A stretch of DNA of 64,000 bases. Origin: Luteithermobacter gelatinilyticus (lineage in GTDB: Bacteria > Pseudomonadota > Alphaproteobacteria > Sphingomonadales > Emcibacteraceae). The notes below the pieces were generated by a model. That model searched no databases, was not told the origin of the DNA, and saw nothing but the letters and a program-made list of their open reading frames with translations. Position 1 is the stretch's first letter. Every line of letters starts with the position of its first letter. The DNA is taken from assembly GCF_005849285.1 (NCBI RefSeq), contig NZ_CP040517.1, positions 874,501 to 938,500 of the forward strand, written 5' to 3'. This document shows positions 52,632-64,000 of this stretch, piece by piece. The translations under genes were made by a program, and so were the position numbers.

Positions 52632-54213
52632 CCTCACGGACGATATCGGTTTATCTGCTCAAAGAGGAGGTTGCAGATTATCAAGATGCACTGAAGGACA
52701 ACATTGCTTTTACACGCATTGATCCTAAAGAAGGCGATGATGAGACCGGCGCAGCGCTGTTCATCAAGCCAACATTGAAGAACCCTCCCCGCTGGCAAGC
52801 CCTTCTTAGCGGCACGTTCGATCTTAACCAGGTTGATCTGGGCGTTAAGAGTTCTTCCGCCGTCTTGTTTTTGACTGTTGAAGATCGAAAGTTCGCTCTT
52901 GCCTTCGGGCACGGGCACGCGATGCTTGATGATGCCAAAGTGGTTCATGACTTTGGTTTGGAAGCCTCCCTCAGCATGGTGGAACCGGAGCAACTTCGGA
53001 ACATCGATGTTATGCGCCCGGAGGCAATGGCTCTGCGCAAGCGGCATCAGGTCGGGCGTTCTTCACGCATGGAAGAGTTTGAAATTGACCAACTCCTTGA
53101 TGTCGTTCGTAGCATCACCGGCCGATCGAGCGATCAGGACTTTGCCAAGAAGGTCACCGGAACAACCGCTTTCAAGATCACCGCTAACCTTGAGTATGCC
53201 GACTTGGCGAACAAATGCGCCCGCGCGTTGGAACTCTATGAAAGTGATGCCTATCAGGAGAATTTTGCCCTGATCGATAACCTCCGGTCGGAGAAGGACC
53301 CTGCCGTAATTGCGCGGCTCGATGATGCGTTGCTCGACGCTCTTAAAAATAGAGAGTTTGACCGAATCAGTCTGTCGCCTCCCGAAATCATAGAGCACCG
53401 GGAGATTGTTGGCTTCAAGTACAGGGGCTACGCAGGCGATGAAATTAAACCGGATCTCGATATCGCAGATTACTTTGCTGTATATCCAGATCAAGACGCC
53501 TTGGACTTGACCACACTCAAGCGTCACAAGGTCCATGTTCAATTCGAAGATGATGAGAGCGCGCGTGCCATCTGGAAACTATACAAATGCATAATCTTTG
53601 ACTGCGTGATTGATGATCGGCAATACATTCTCACCGAAGGAAACTGGTATCGCATTGATACAGCATTTCGTGATCGGACGAATGAATTCTTTCGAAACAG
53701 TGTTGTGGAAATGGATTTGCCAAGTGCCGGGGCTACAGAATTCGAGAGAGACTATTGCGCGAGGGTGGCACAAGGGGAGGGGGTATATCTGTTTGACCGC
53801 CAGACGTTCCGCGTGCCCGGTGAAACCGCCAGATACGAACTTTGTGATCTTCTGTTTAACGAACGTGTGCTTTTGCATATTAAGCCATACAAGAACGGCT
53901 CAGGGGCACTCAGCCACCTGTTCAGGCAGGGCGAGATGGCTGGTGAGCTTTTCTGCCGGGAGCCTGAGTTCCGGCGCGCCGCCCGCGCGCATCTCGAAAC
54001 GCTCAATGCTGATGCGGTGGGACTGATCCCGGACGAACCGCCAGACGCGCGCCAATATACACTGCGTTTCGGCATCATCGCGAAGCGCAGAGCGCAGGGT
54101 GGCGGTTTCGATATTCCGTTCTTTAGCAAGGTGTCATTTCAGCATGCAGCCCGCCGCCTGTCCGCTTACGGCTATCGGGTGGATGTATGTTTCATTGAGC
54201 GGGAGGCGGGTGC

Positions 54214-54217
<4 letters not shown>
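52628..54217 (+). CDS. DUF6119 / TIGR04141 sporadically distributed protein inside the hsd operon
   Basis: 529-aa protein. It shows the layout I recognise for TIGR04141/DUF6119: [21 protein letters not shown]-terminus, [60 protein letters not shown], and [20 protein letters not shown]; the rest ([31 protein letters not shown], the later half) also fits. Function is unknown. Both ends overlap neighbours by 4 bases (hsdS stop/ATG at 52628; hsdR ATG at 54214), giving strict translational coupling. Coding sequence seems lower in GC than hsdM and hsdR. Family recognition is from memory of its pattern. Confidence 0.82.
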
Positions 54218-57369
<3,152 letters not shown>

Positions 57370-57732
57370 AAACAAAAAGCATTAAGACTTAAGAGGGCGC
57401 TGCTTTGGTCCCGAGCCTGTTGAGATTTGTCTCGACGCGGAAAGCTTCTCGGATGGGTGCTGATTGCCCTGGCGGTTATTGACAGCCGGCATTTCATTTT
57501 CCCGGATTTTTTGACGGTTCCCTTATTAGGGCTTTAGGGCTGATATATAAGTTTTTTATTGTGCCGGATATGTTTTTAGAGGCAATTATCGGGGCCGGGC
57601 CGGGATACCTGCTTAATGCACCCGGTCTATTGGTGGGGGAACCATCGCCTTTGTCCACTTGCCGTCACGCGTTCGTGGTGACGGCATGGGATAGTGTGAG
57701 GATTCCCCGGTTTTGGTGTGAGCAGGCTCAGC
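57370..57732. other. Intergenic region between convergent hsdR and dehydrogenase genes
   Basis: No protein-like frame in this 363-bp gap. A hairpin GCCGTCAC-(9)-GTGACGGC lies at 57661-57685 and may terminate either of the two converging transcripts. Nothing like a tRNA or an inverted-repeat end of the island was seen here. Confidence 0.6.
57661..57685. terminator. Hairpin between convergent genes
   Basis: GCCGTCAC (57661-57668) pairs with GTGACGGC (57678-57685) across a 9-base loop. No clear U run follows on either strand, so it is only a candidate bidirectional terminator. Confidence 0.4.
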
Positions 57733-58743
57733 TCAGTTTTGCTGGGTCATGTGTTGCATACTGTTATATTGCGGGGCAAGGTCCATATGGCGGACCAGGC
57801 GGACAAAATCGGTCATGCGCCGGTTGCGATAGGCGGCGAGGTCTTGGTTCCGATAATCGTAAAAACCGATACCGTCCTTGAGGCCGTTACGGCGATGGTG
57901 CATGTTGTTGACAACGATATCAGGGGGAGAAAAACGGGCCGGGTCAATTTTCCCGGACAAATAATCGGAGGCATAATAGAGAATGTCGCCGCCCCCCCAG
58001 TCGATGAATTCCAACAGTCCCAGCACAGCAAAACGCAGACCGAAACCAACCTTTACCGCCTTATCAATGTCTTCGGCGCTGGCGACCCCCTCTTCCACCA
58101 TGCGTGCTGCTTCATTCATGGCCAGGGCCTGAATACGGGGCACGATATAACCAGGGCTGGACGAACAGACAATGGGTACTTTGCCGATCTGTTCCAGGAT
58201 AGTGATCAGCCGGTCTATGGTTTCGCCGGAGGTCTTGCTGCCTTTGCTGATTTCCACCAACGGCATGAGATGGGCCGGGTTGAGCCAGTGGGCATTGACA
58301 AAATTTTGTGGATGGCGGACCAGGTCGGCGAGTTCGTCCACCATCATGGTAGAGGTGGTTGAGGCGAGGACGGCGTTTCTATTGGCGTGTTCGTCGATCC
58401 ACTGGAATGCCTGTTTTTTGGCTTCCATGACTTCCGGCACTCCTTCAAAGATCAGCGTGGCTTCGGCGGCGGATGGCCGGGCGTTCTCGCGATCCAAGAG
58501 GGTGATGCGATTCAGGACATCATCAATGAAACCGCTTTCCAGAAGTCCCACGGACGCCATAAAATCCAGATCTGTTCTGATTTCCCGGAACGCCGTTTTT
58601 TTTAACTGGTTCTGCTCATCCTCGGAGCGATCTTTCATGTCCACCAGATGAACAGGAAGACCGGCAAAGGCAAAGGTTAGCGCAATACCCCGGCCCATAC
58701 GGCCCGCACCGACCACAAGAACTTTATCCACTTTTTCAGTCAT
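57733..58743 (-). CDS. 3-hydroxyacyl-CoA dehydrogenase-family protein
   Basis: 336-aa NAD-dependent dehydrogenase of the 3-hydroxybutyryl-CoA/L-carnitine dehydrogenase group. Seen: Rossmann motif VLVVGAGRMGRGIALTFAFAGLPVHLVD, the catalytic region FVNAHWLNPAHLMPLVEISKGSKTS (His of the HFxxPxxxxxLVE-type motif) and SSSPGYIVPRIQALAMNEAARMVEEGVASAEDIDKAVKVGFGLRFAVLGLLEFIDWGG. Its ATG overlaps the opine-dehydrogenase-like gene's stop by 8 bases, so both are co-translated. Substrate unknown; carnitine-type or 3-hydroxyacid oxidation are possibilities. Confidence 0.88.
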   Translation of the reverse strand: MTEKVDKVLVVGAGRMGRGIALTFAFAGLPVHLVDMKDRSEDEQNQLKKTAFREIRTDLDFMASVGLLESGFIDDVLNRITLLDRENARPSAAEATLIFEGVPEVMEAKKQAFQWIDEHANRNAVLASTTSTMMVDELADLVRHPQNFVNAHWLNPAHLMPLVEISKGSKTSGETIDRLITILEQIGKVPIVCSSSPGYIVPRIQALAMNEAARMVEEGVASAEDIDKAVKVGFGLRFAVLGLLEFIDWGGGDILYYASDYLSGKIDPARFSPPDIVVNNMHHRRNGLKDGIGFYDYRNQDLAAYRNRRMTDFVRLVRHMDLAPQYNSMQHMTQQN

Positions 58744-59830
58744 TCAGAAAAACTCCGTCTTTCAGAAACGCCTGCATTCGGGCCGGGGAATAATCCGCCA
58801 GGCCAAGATTTTCCAGCGTGCGTCCCTCAGCATATAAGTCACGTCCGGTAATGGCGGAGGCAATGGCCAGAAATCCCCGCGCGAGGGGCGTTTCCTTACC
58901 GCACCACTTGCCTACTGAGACCAGGAAGGACAGTCCCAGTGCTGTGTCTTCATTCATATAACGATGAGTCATCAGATCGATTTTCTCCCGCCAGTCGCCG
59001 CTGTCGGTGAGTTTCTCGTGGGCCGCATTGCCATACATCCATTCCTCACCGTCCGGGCTGTAATGGTCGGCCAGAGGGAAATGTGGTGCGCCATAGCCCA
59101 GTGTCTCGCGTACAGCGATCCGTTCCCCGTCCAGGGAATCCGTGACCCGGCGGATAGAGGGCTGGGTACCTTCGTTATGAATATCCCAGGCATCGAAATG
59201 TTCCAGCGGCCCCGCATTCATCATAATCAGGGGCGGGTGAATGATCGGTCCGGCATTCATTAGGGCGCCGCTCAGGCAGTCTTCGATTAGTTCGATGGCA
59301 GGGTAGGCCTGTTTCAGGCGCTTAGCGGCATAGGCAGTGTTCCTGGCAGGAAAAACGCCAGTGGGCAACCGGGTGGCATAGGCGCTAACCACTACTTCCC
59401 GAGAGCCGTGTTTGCGGGCGAGATAGGGCAGGGTGCCGGTTTCTGCAAAGCTCACATCTGCTTTATTACCGGCTTCGCACATTGCGCGGGCAAAAATGAT
59501 GCTGCCGAAGGTGCCGGGAGGCAGGTAAATCACCTGACCGTCATCCAGTAGAGGCGCCAATTGTTGTGCCAGGCTGTTATGGGTCGTGGCCGGCAGGGGG
59601 ATGATAATGAGTTCTGCGCCCCGTACCGCCTCTTCCAGCGAGGTCGTGGGGTTGTGTATGGGGACGTCCCGCTTGCCCTTGTGATCCACAAGGGAGATAC
59701 TGCTGCTTTCCTGAACCGGTGCCAGCGCTGCCCCATCCCGGCGCCACAAGCGCACGCGATGCCCCTGTTCCGACATTTCCGTCGCCGCCGCATAACAGCC
59801 ATGACCTCCGCCAAGTACCGCTATCTCCAT
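58736..59830 (-). CDS. Opine/octopine dehydrogenase-family protein
   Basis: 364-aa enzyme from the ATG at 59830 (AAAAGGA site; the GTG at 59836 is poorly spaced). Seen: Rossmann motif MEIAVLGGGHGCYAAATEMSEQGHRVRLWRRDG, then the octopine dehydrogenase domain (GALMNAGPIIHPPLIMMNAGPLEHFDAWDIHNEGTQPSIRRVTDSLDGERIAV with the conserved NxxxH-like catalytic surroundings) and LTDSGDWREKIDLMTHRYMNEDTALGLSFLVSVG. The family joins amino acids with 2-oxo acids reductively; here a catabolic, opine-oxidising role is suggested by context. Positioned between the AraC regulator and the hydroxyacyl-CoA dehydrogenase-like gene. Confidence 0.87.
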   Translation of the reverse strand: MEIAVLGGGHGCYAAATEMSEQGHRVRLWRRDGAALAPVQESSSISLVDHKGKRDVPIHNPTTSLEEAVRGAELIIIPLPATTHNSLAQQLAPLLDDGQVIYLPPGTFGSIIFARAMCEAGNKADVSFAETGTLPYLARKHGSREVVVSAYATRLPTGVFPARNTAYAAKRLKQAYPAIELIEDCLSGALMNAGPIIHPPLIMMNAGPLEHFDAWDIHNEGTQPSIRRVTDSLDGERIAVRETLGYGAPHFPLADHYSPDGEEWMYGNAAHEKLTDSGDWREKIDLMTHRYMNEDTALGLSFLVSVGKWCGKETPLARGFLAIASAITGRDLYAEGRTLENLGLADYSPARMQAFLKDGVFLND

Positions 59831-59938
59831 GTTCACATCCTTTTCTGAATAGTTGGTATTTCCGGCACTGTAGAAAATGCAAGCACAGGGGACTATCCAG
59901 AATGCGAACCCGGCATCCGAAGGCCGAAATAAAGAAAA

Positions 59939-60940
59939 TTATTTGTTCAGTCTTTTGCGCAGGGTTTCAGAGGGCAAACAACCATATCTTTTTTTGTAAT
60001 AGGTTGCAAAGCGGCCAATGTTGTTGACACCGTATTTGAGCATGATATCGGTCACGCTTGTGGTTTCAGTACCTGTCTGCAGTTCTTCATGAATACGTTT
60101 TAATCTTACCTGACGTATATATTCCGTTGGTGTGGTATCCAAAAAACGCTTGAAGCTATTCTGCAATGTCCTGGCTGTAACGTTGGTATAAGATGTCAGA
60201 TCAGCCAATGTGATATTCTCGTGTATTTTGTCTTCTATATATTCGCGCGCTTTTTTCACGTGCCATGGAGTTGCGCTTGCTTCTGTGCTTTCCATTTTAT
60301 TTGAATAGTTATGATGATGCTGGAACAACAGAAGTGTCATAACCAGGTCTGTAAACTGATCACTTATAGCCCGTTTCTGTACAAGGGAAATGTCCACATT
60401 GTATAAGTTGCAGATGTAATTAATCGTGTTGATTAGAAGGCTACCCATCGGGGTAGAGTGCCAGATACTCAGATCAAAAACCAAAGGTTGTCTTAATTCC
60501 GTTTGCAACAAGCGGCATAGATGGGTTTCAATGGCTTCACGTTTGATACGAAGAATCAGATGATGGCAGTCGTCGTAAAGTTTGACATGAGTTTCTTCGG
60601 AAGGAGAAACAATCGTTGAGATGCCGACACCTGTTCTGGTCGATCTCAAGCCGTTTCTAACAGCACCATTACCCTTTAATGTGGTTTGAATCAGGTAATA
60701 ATCTGAAATTTCACCAGCATTCACCTCCACATTAGCACCATAATGTAAATGCAGCAGCCCCAATTTATCAAGGCTTAGGCCATCAAGCCTGGTGTTTACC
60801 TGTTTGCGTGCATTATTGATTTTCATATAGTGTGGCCATAAGAACTGGCTTACGACCTCTTTTGTTTCTTCAATATCAGAAGACCTGAAAATTTTATGAT
60901 TGTTCAAAGGGTTATTCATAAAAGATGGCGCAGTCATCAT
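59939..60940 (-). CDS. AraC-family transcriptional regulator
   Basis: 333-aa regulator. Seen: an N-terminal cupin-like ligand domain (VSQFLWPHYMKINNARKQVNTRLDGLSLDKLGLLHLHYGANVEV) and a C-terminal double helix-turn-helix (ITLADLTSYTNVTARTLQNSFKRFLDTTPTEYIRQVRLKRIHEEL; TSVTDIMLKYGVNNIGRFATYYKKRYGCLPSETL). Divergent from the TonB receptor and 102 bp from the opine-dehydrogenase-like gene, so it probably activates this catabolic locus. The 60941-61217 spacer carries no gene. Confidence 0.93.
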   Translation of the reverse strand: MMTAPSFMNNPLNNHKIFRSSDIEETKEVVSQFLWPHYMKINNARKQVNTRLDGLSLDKLGLLHLHYGANVEVNAGEISDYYLIQTTLKGNGAVRNGLRSTRTGVGISTIVSPSEETHVKLYDDCHHLILRIKREAIETHLCRLLQTELRQPLVFDLSIWHSTPMGSLLINTINYICNLYNVDISLVQKRAISDQFTDLVMTLLLFQHHHNYSNKMESTEASATPWHVKKAREYIEDKIHENITLADLTSYTNVTARTLQNSFKRFLDTTPTEYIRQVRLKRIHEELQTGTETTSVTDIMLKYGVNNIGRFATYYKKRYGCLPSETLRKRLNK

Positions 60941-61217
60941 CTTTTTTTCTCTCCCTTGAGTATCTCCCAGAAAATTATGCCTGTAACTGCCTTTTGTTGT
61001 TTACGGGAGCGGTTCAGCCCTGTTTAGTGCCAGCAGATATGGCCGCTGGATATTGTGTATGGAAATATCCCCCCAGTCAAATCCAAGATTCTTTTATTTC
61101 GTCTTTTGAATAGTTTGTTCGTATGCCGGATAGAATTCCTTCCCCTAAACAATCATGCTTTTGCCATATTCGGAAAGGGAAATGATCCGAGAAAAGGGAG
61201 ATGATAGGGAGATGGTA

Positions 61218-63488
61218 ATGAAGAATAAAACGCTCATGACGAGTGCCGTAGTGATGGCCTTCTCGGCCTCGTTGGCACAGGGGAGTGAAGTAGACGCGCA
61301 AGATGGGAAGTCTTTTGTTCTTGAGGAAATTACTGTAACGGCTCGCAAACGGGCTGAAAATCTTCAGAATACACCTATTTCCATTACAGCGTTTACAGCA
61401 AATGATCTGGAAAATCGCCAGATTGACTCGGTGGCTGATCTAGATGAGGCTACCCCTAACCTGATTTTTGATACAGCGGCTCCATCTTCAGGCAGTAATT
61501 CTGCGGCCTCTGTATTTATCCGTGGTGTAGGGCAGGTTGATTTTGCACCTACTACAGACCCCGGTGTCGGTATCTATGTGGACGGGGTATATTATGCTCG
61601 GGCTATCGGAGCAGCTCTGGATTTTTTGGATCTTGAGAGAATTTCGGTCTTGCGTGGTCCTCAGGGTACTTTATTTGGGCGTAATACAATTGGCGGGGCT
61701 CTGAATATTGTTTCCAAGAAACCTGCCCCTGAATTTGGGGGCGATAGCAGTGTTACAATTGGCAGTGCCAATCGTATTGATGTTGGTACTAATATTAACT
61801 TTCCGGTCTCAGACAACCTGTTGACCAAAATTTCTGCCAGTTCCCGTAATCAAGACGGGTATGTAACCAACCTTGCCCTTCCGAATGCCCCGAAACTGGG
61901 GGACAATGATTCCGGTTCTGTAAGAGCGTCACTGTTGTGGCTGCCTTCTGAGAATATTGATGTATTATTGAACGCGGATTATACGAGAGAGCGGGAAGAA
62001 AGTGCTCCAAATGTTCTCATCGCCGTAGATCCCACCCGGGCCTTTCCAGGGTTTCATAACAATGTCAAGGTCGGCGACTGTGCAATTCCAGAAAATAATC
62101 CTGAATGTTTTTCAAGCCGCTATATCGGCAGCCCATTTACTACATATTCTACGCAAGTCAGCGCATCGGAAATTGATTACTGGGGTGTAGGGATAACTCT
62201 GGACTGGCGACTGGGTGCCGTGAATTTGAAGTCTATTACCGCTTATCGCAATCTGGAAAGCTATTCTACCCGAGATGCGGATCACGCACCGATGGTGATT
62301 TTTGAAACTGAGGATACGATTGATCAGGACCAGTTCAGTCAAGAGCTACAGTTTTCCGGCCTGGCACTGAATGACAAATTGAAATGGGTGATGGGTCTGT
62401 ATTATTTCGAAGAAGAAGCCAACAATAATAACTTTGTTGATATCTCCGTTGGAACTTTCAGATCCGGTGGTTTGGTTAAAAATGATAACAAGGCTGTTTT
62501 CGTAAATGCAACATATGACATTACATACGATCTTCATGTGACAGCGGGTCTCCGTTACACCAAGGAAAATAAAGGTTTTACGCCTGATCAGGTTTTGCTT
62601 ACTCCTGTGGCGGCTGGCCCGGGGATAACGATCCCCGCTGGCACGCGCGTATTGCCTTTTGTTGAGAAAAAAACGTCTGTGGATGAATGGACGCCGCATT
62701 TGAATATTTCCTATGATATATCCGAAAATCTGATGGTTTACGGGACATATTCAGAAGGTTTTAAGAGTGGCGGTTTTACACAGCGGGTTTTCCCCCCGAT
62801 TGTCCCGGCTCCTGGTCAGGATCCGGCTGAAGTAATCCCAAGTTATGATCCGGAATTTGTGACATCTTATGAAGTCGGGTTCAAATCATCCTTCTGGGAA
62901 AAACGCGGACGATTGAATGTAGCGGCGTTTTATTCGGACTATTCCGATATGCAGATACTGATCCGTGAGGCCGTTGCATCTGTCACGGTGAACGCGGGGG
63001 AAGCAACAATGAAGGGGTTTGAAGCCGAGTTGACACTCCTGCCGATAGAAGGGTTGCTGGTGCAAGGGGGGATTGGTTATCTGGATGCCCGCTATGACAG
63101 CTTGAGCCCTAATGCCGTTGGGGTCACTATTAATAGCAAATTTTCCAATGCACCGGAATGGATGGTAAGCGGCTCCGCTGCTTATACATGGGAACTTGGG
63201 GGAGGCGCTGGAATATTAACTCCGCGAATTGACGGGGTATATACCAGTAAGGTTTATAATGACGCCATTAATACACCGGAGGTGGTGCAGGATGGATTTC
63301 TATTGTTGAATGCCAGCCTCACCTATGAAACGGACGATGAGAACTGGCGTGTTGTACTCGGGGTTCGGAATTTGACCGATAAGGTCTATCTTAATTCAGC
63401 CAGTGCCAATATGAGAACAGGGGGATATGTGGAAGGCAGTTACGCACGTCCCCGCGAATGGTCTTTGACCATAAAAACCTATTTCTAA
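61218..63488 (+). CDS. TonB-dependent receptor, unknown substrate
   Basis: 756-aa outer-membrane receptor. Start at the ATG at 61218 with AGGGAGA upstream and signal-like [22 protein letters not shown]; earlier in-frame starts add no signal. Seen: FVLEEITVTARKRAENLQNTPISITAFTANDLE (sphingomonad-style TonB box and plug start), PGVGIYVDGVYYARAIGAALDFLDLERISVLRGPQGTLFGRNTIGGALNIVS, and barrel strands ending in the aromatic motif TIKTYF. The gene seems slightly less GC-rich than the flanking chromosome. It is followed by a hairpin and a nitrilase-family gene, so a nitrogen-containing compound is the likely cargo. Confidence 0.93.
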   Translation: MKNKTLMTSAVVMAFSASLAQGSEVDAQDGKSFVLEEITVTARKRAENLQNTPISITAFTANDLENRQIDSVADLDEATPNLIFDTAAPSSGSNSAASVFIRGVGQVDFAPTTDPGVGIYVDGVYYARAIGAALDFLDLERISVLRGPQGTLFGRNTIGGALNIVSKKPAPEFGGDSSVTIGSANRIDVGTNINFPVSDNLLTKISASSRNQDGYVTNLALPNAPKLGDNDSGSVRASLLWLPSENIDVLLNADYTREREESAPNVLIAVDPTRAFPGFHNNVKVGDCAIPENNPECFSSRYIGSPFTTYSTQVSASEIDYWGVGITLDWRLGAVNLKSITAYRNLESYSTRDADHAPMVIFETEDTIDQDQFSQELQFSGLALNDKLKWVMGLYYFEEEANNNNFVDISVGTFRSGGLVKNDNKAVFVNATYDITYDLHVTAGLRYTKENKGFTPDQVLLTPVAAGPGITIPAGTRVLPFVEKKTSVDEWTPHLNISYDISENLMVYGTYSEGFKSGGFTQRVFPPIVPAPGQDPAEVIPSYDPEFVTSYEVGFKSSFWEKRGRLNVAAFYSDYSDMQILIREAVASVTVNAGEATMKGFEAELTLLPIEGLLVQGGIGYLDARYDSLSPNAVGVTINSKFSNAPEWMVSGSAAYTWELGGGAGILTPRIDGVYTSKVYNDAINTPEVVQDGFLLLNASLTYETDDENWRVVLGVRNLTDKVYLNSASANMRTGGYVEGSYARPREWSLTIKTYF

Positions 63489-63495
63489 ATGCGAC

Positions 63496-63517
63496 GGGGT
63501 GTTGGAAAAGACACCCC
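63496..63517 (+). terminator. Hairpin after the TonB receptor gene
   Basis: GGGGTGT (63496-63502) pairs with ACACCCC (63511-63517) around an 8-base loop, 8 bases after the TonB receptor stop. A T-rich run comes ~13 bases later, so it may attenuate rather than fully end transcription into the nitrilase-like gene. Confidence 0.5.
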
Positions 63518-63564
63518 ACTGACATGATGCTTTTTCGTGTTTCACTCTTTATATGGAACTGCTT

Positions 63565-64000
63565 ATGACTATTGAACCCTATAATGCCGTTGGTCTTATT
63601 CCTACAGTTTGGGGGATTTCCCGGCGTGAGGACATATTGCGCAACATTGAACATCATCGTCATATGATCAAAGCTGCCTGTTGGCTATCAGGACTAGACC
63701 TTCCTGTGAAGCTGATAGCTTTGCCAGAAGGAGCCCTTCAGGGATTTAATGATGAGGTGATGGACCTGGATCATGTGGAGTTTGCCAATAGTTGCTGCAT
63801 TGATATTCCGGGTAAGGAAACGGATCTGATCGGGGAAATTGCCAAAGAATATGGTGTCTATATTATGGCGCAGGCAAAAGCCCGGCACCCGGAAGTCAAG
63901 GATCGCTTTTTTAATGTAGGGTTCATCATCAATCCCGAAGGTGAGATCATTCTACAGCATTATAAGCTTACGCCACTTTACCCTGTGGAACACTCCGTTT
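63565..64000 (+). CDS. Nitrilase/carbon-nitrogen hydrolase family protein, 3' end outside window
   Basis: The visible frame has ~145 codons without a stop (an in-frame ATG at 63553 is an alternative start). Seen: TIEPYNAVGLIPTVWGISRREDILRNIEHHRHMIKAA, the catalytic glutamate in LIALPEGALQGF, and the catalytic lysine in LQHYKLTPLYP; the cysteine motif would lie past the edge. The family hydrolyses nitriles or amides. Its position after the TonB receptor suggests a joint locus for an imported nitrogen compound. Confidence 0.85.
   Translation, partial: MTIEPYNAVGLIPTVWGISRREDILRNIEHHRHMIKAACWLSGLDLPVKLIALPEGALQGFNDEVMDLDHVEFANSCCIDIPGKETDLIGEIAKEYGVYIMAQAKARHPEVKDRFFNVGFIINPEGEIILQHYKLTPLYPVEHSV

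Overview
The window looks like part of an alphaproteobacterial chromosome, probably from a marine or saline-adapted aerobe. The reasons are an ectoine/hydroxyectoine cluster with its own aspartate kinase and EctR-type regulator, a class I PHB synthase, several TonB-dependent receptors, and alphaproteobacterial-style B12 and homoprotocatechuate genes. Genus is not determinable from the sequence alone. No rRNA, intact tRNA or CRISPR array was found.

Layout. (1) 1-6402: B12 salvage and uptake. A leftward operon btuB-btuF-cbiB-cobD-cobO sits behind a cobalamin riboswitch, and a histidine phosphatase cut by the window edge converges on it. (2) 6463-14435: ectoine block, with ectR divergent from ectABCD-ask, followed by a membrane TPR protein and a sodium:solute symporter in overlapping frames. 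(3) 14438-21812: an Rrf2 regulator, an SLC13-type permease with RCK domains, and an RND efflux pair. (4) 21865-27143: a homoprotocatechuate (3,4-dihydroxyphenylacetate) meta-cleavage cluster, hpaR and FAH/DapA-like genes against hpaF-hpaE-hpaD. (5) 27162-34642: a DksA-like protein, an unknown gene, lutABC for lactate oxidation, phaC, and an OMPLA-type phospholipase. (6) 35017-42317: a probable Fur-controlled haem/metal-tetrapyrrole system. A TonB receptor is divergent from an ExbB-like channel, a DUF2149 protein and a very large CobN-like chelatase that carries a signal peptide and a C-terminal membrane anchor.

(7) 42489-57369 is accessory DNA. It holds remnants of a peptidase gene and an integrase, a 3' fragment of tRNA-Thr (a probable attachment site), an intact P4-type integrase with small cargo genes, iteron-like direct repeats, a decayed IS5-family element, and a hipBA module with a regular ladder of palindromic operators. 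It ends with a type I restriction-modification operon (RHH protein-hsdM-hsdS-DUF6119/TIGR04141-hsdR) in which the DUF6119 gene is locked between hsdS and hsdR by 4-base overlaps. (8) 57733-64000: a catabolic cluster of unknown substrate, with a 3-hydroxyacyl-CoA dehydrogenase-like gene, an opine-dehydrogenase-like gene, an AraC regulator, a TonB receptor, and the start of a nitrilase-family gene.

The two most interesting systems are the exported CobN-like chelatase locus, which resembles the Hmu haem-utilisation operons of Bacteroidota transplanted into a proteobacterium, and the type I R-M operon with a co-translated DUF6119 protein. A third item is a small dispersed inverted-repeat element: one full 284-bp MITE-like copy, one 40-bp palindrome and one solo end. 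Two of these lie on stop codons.
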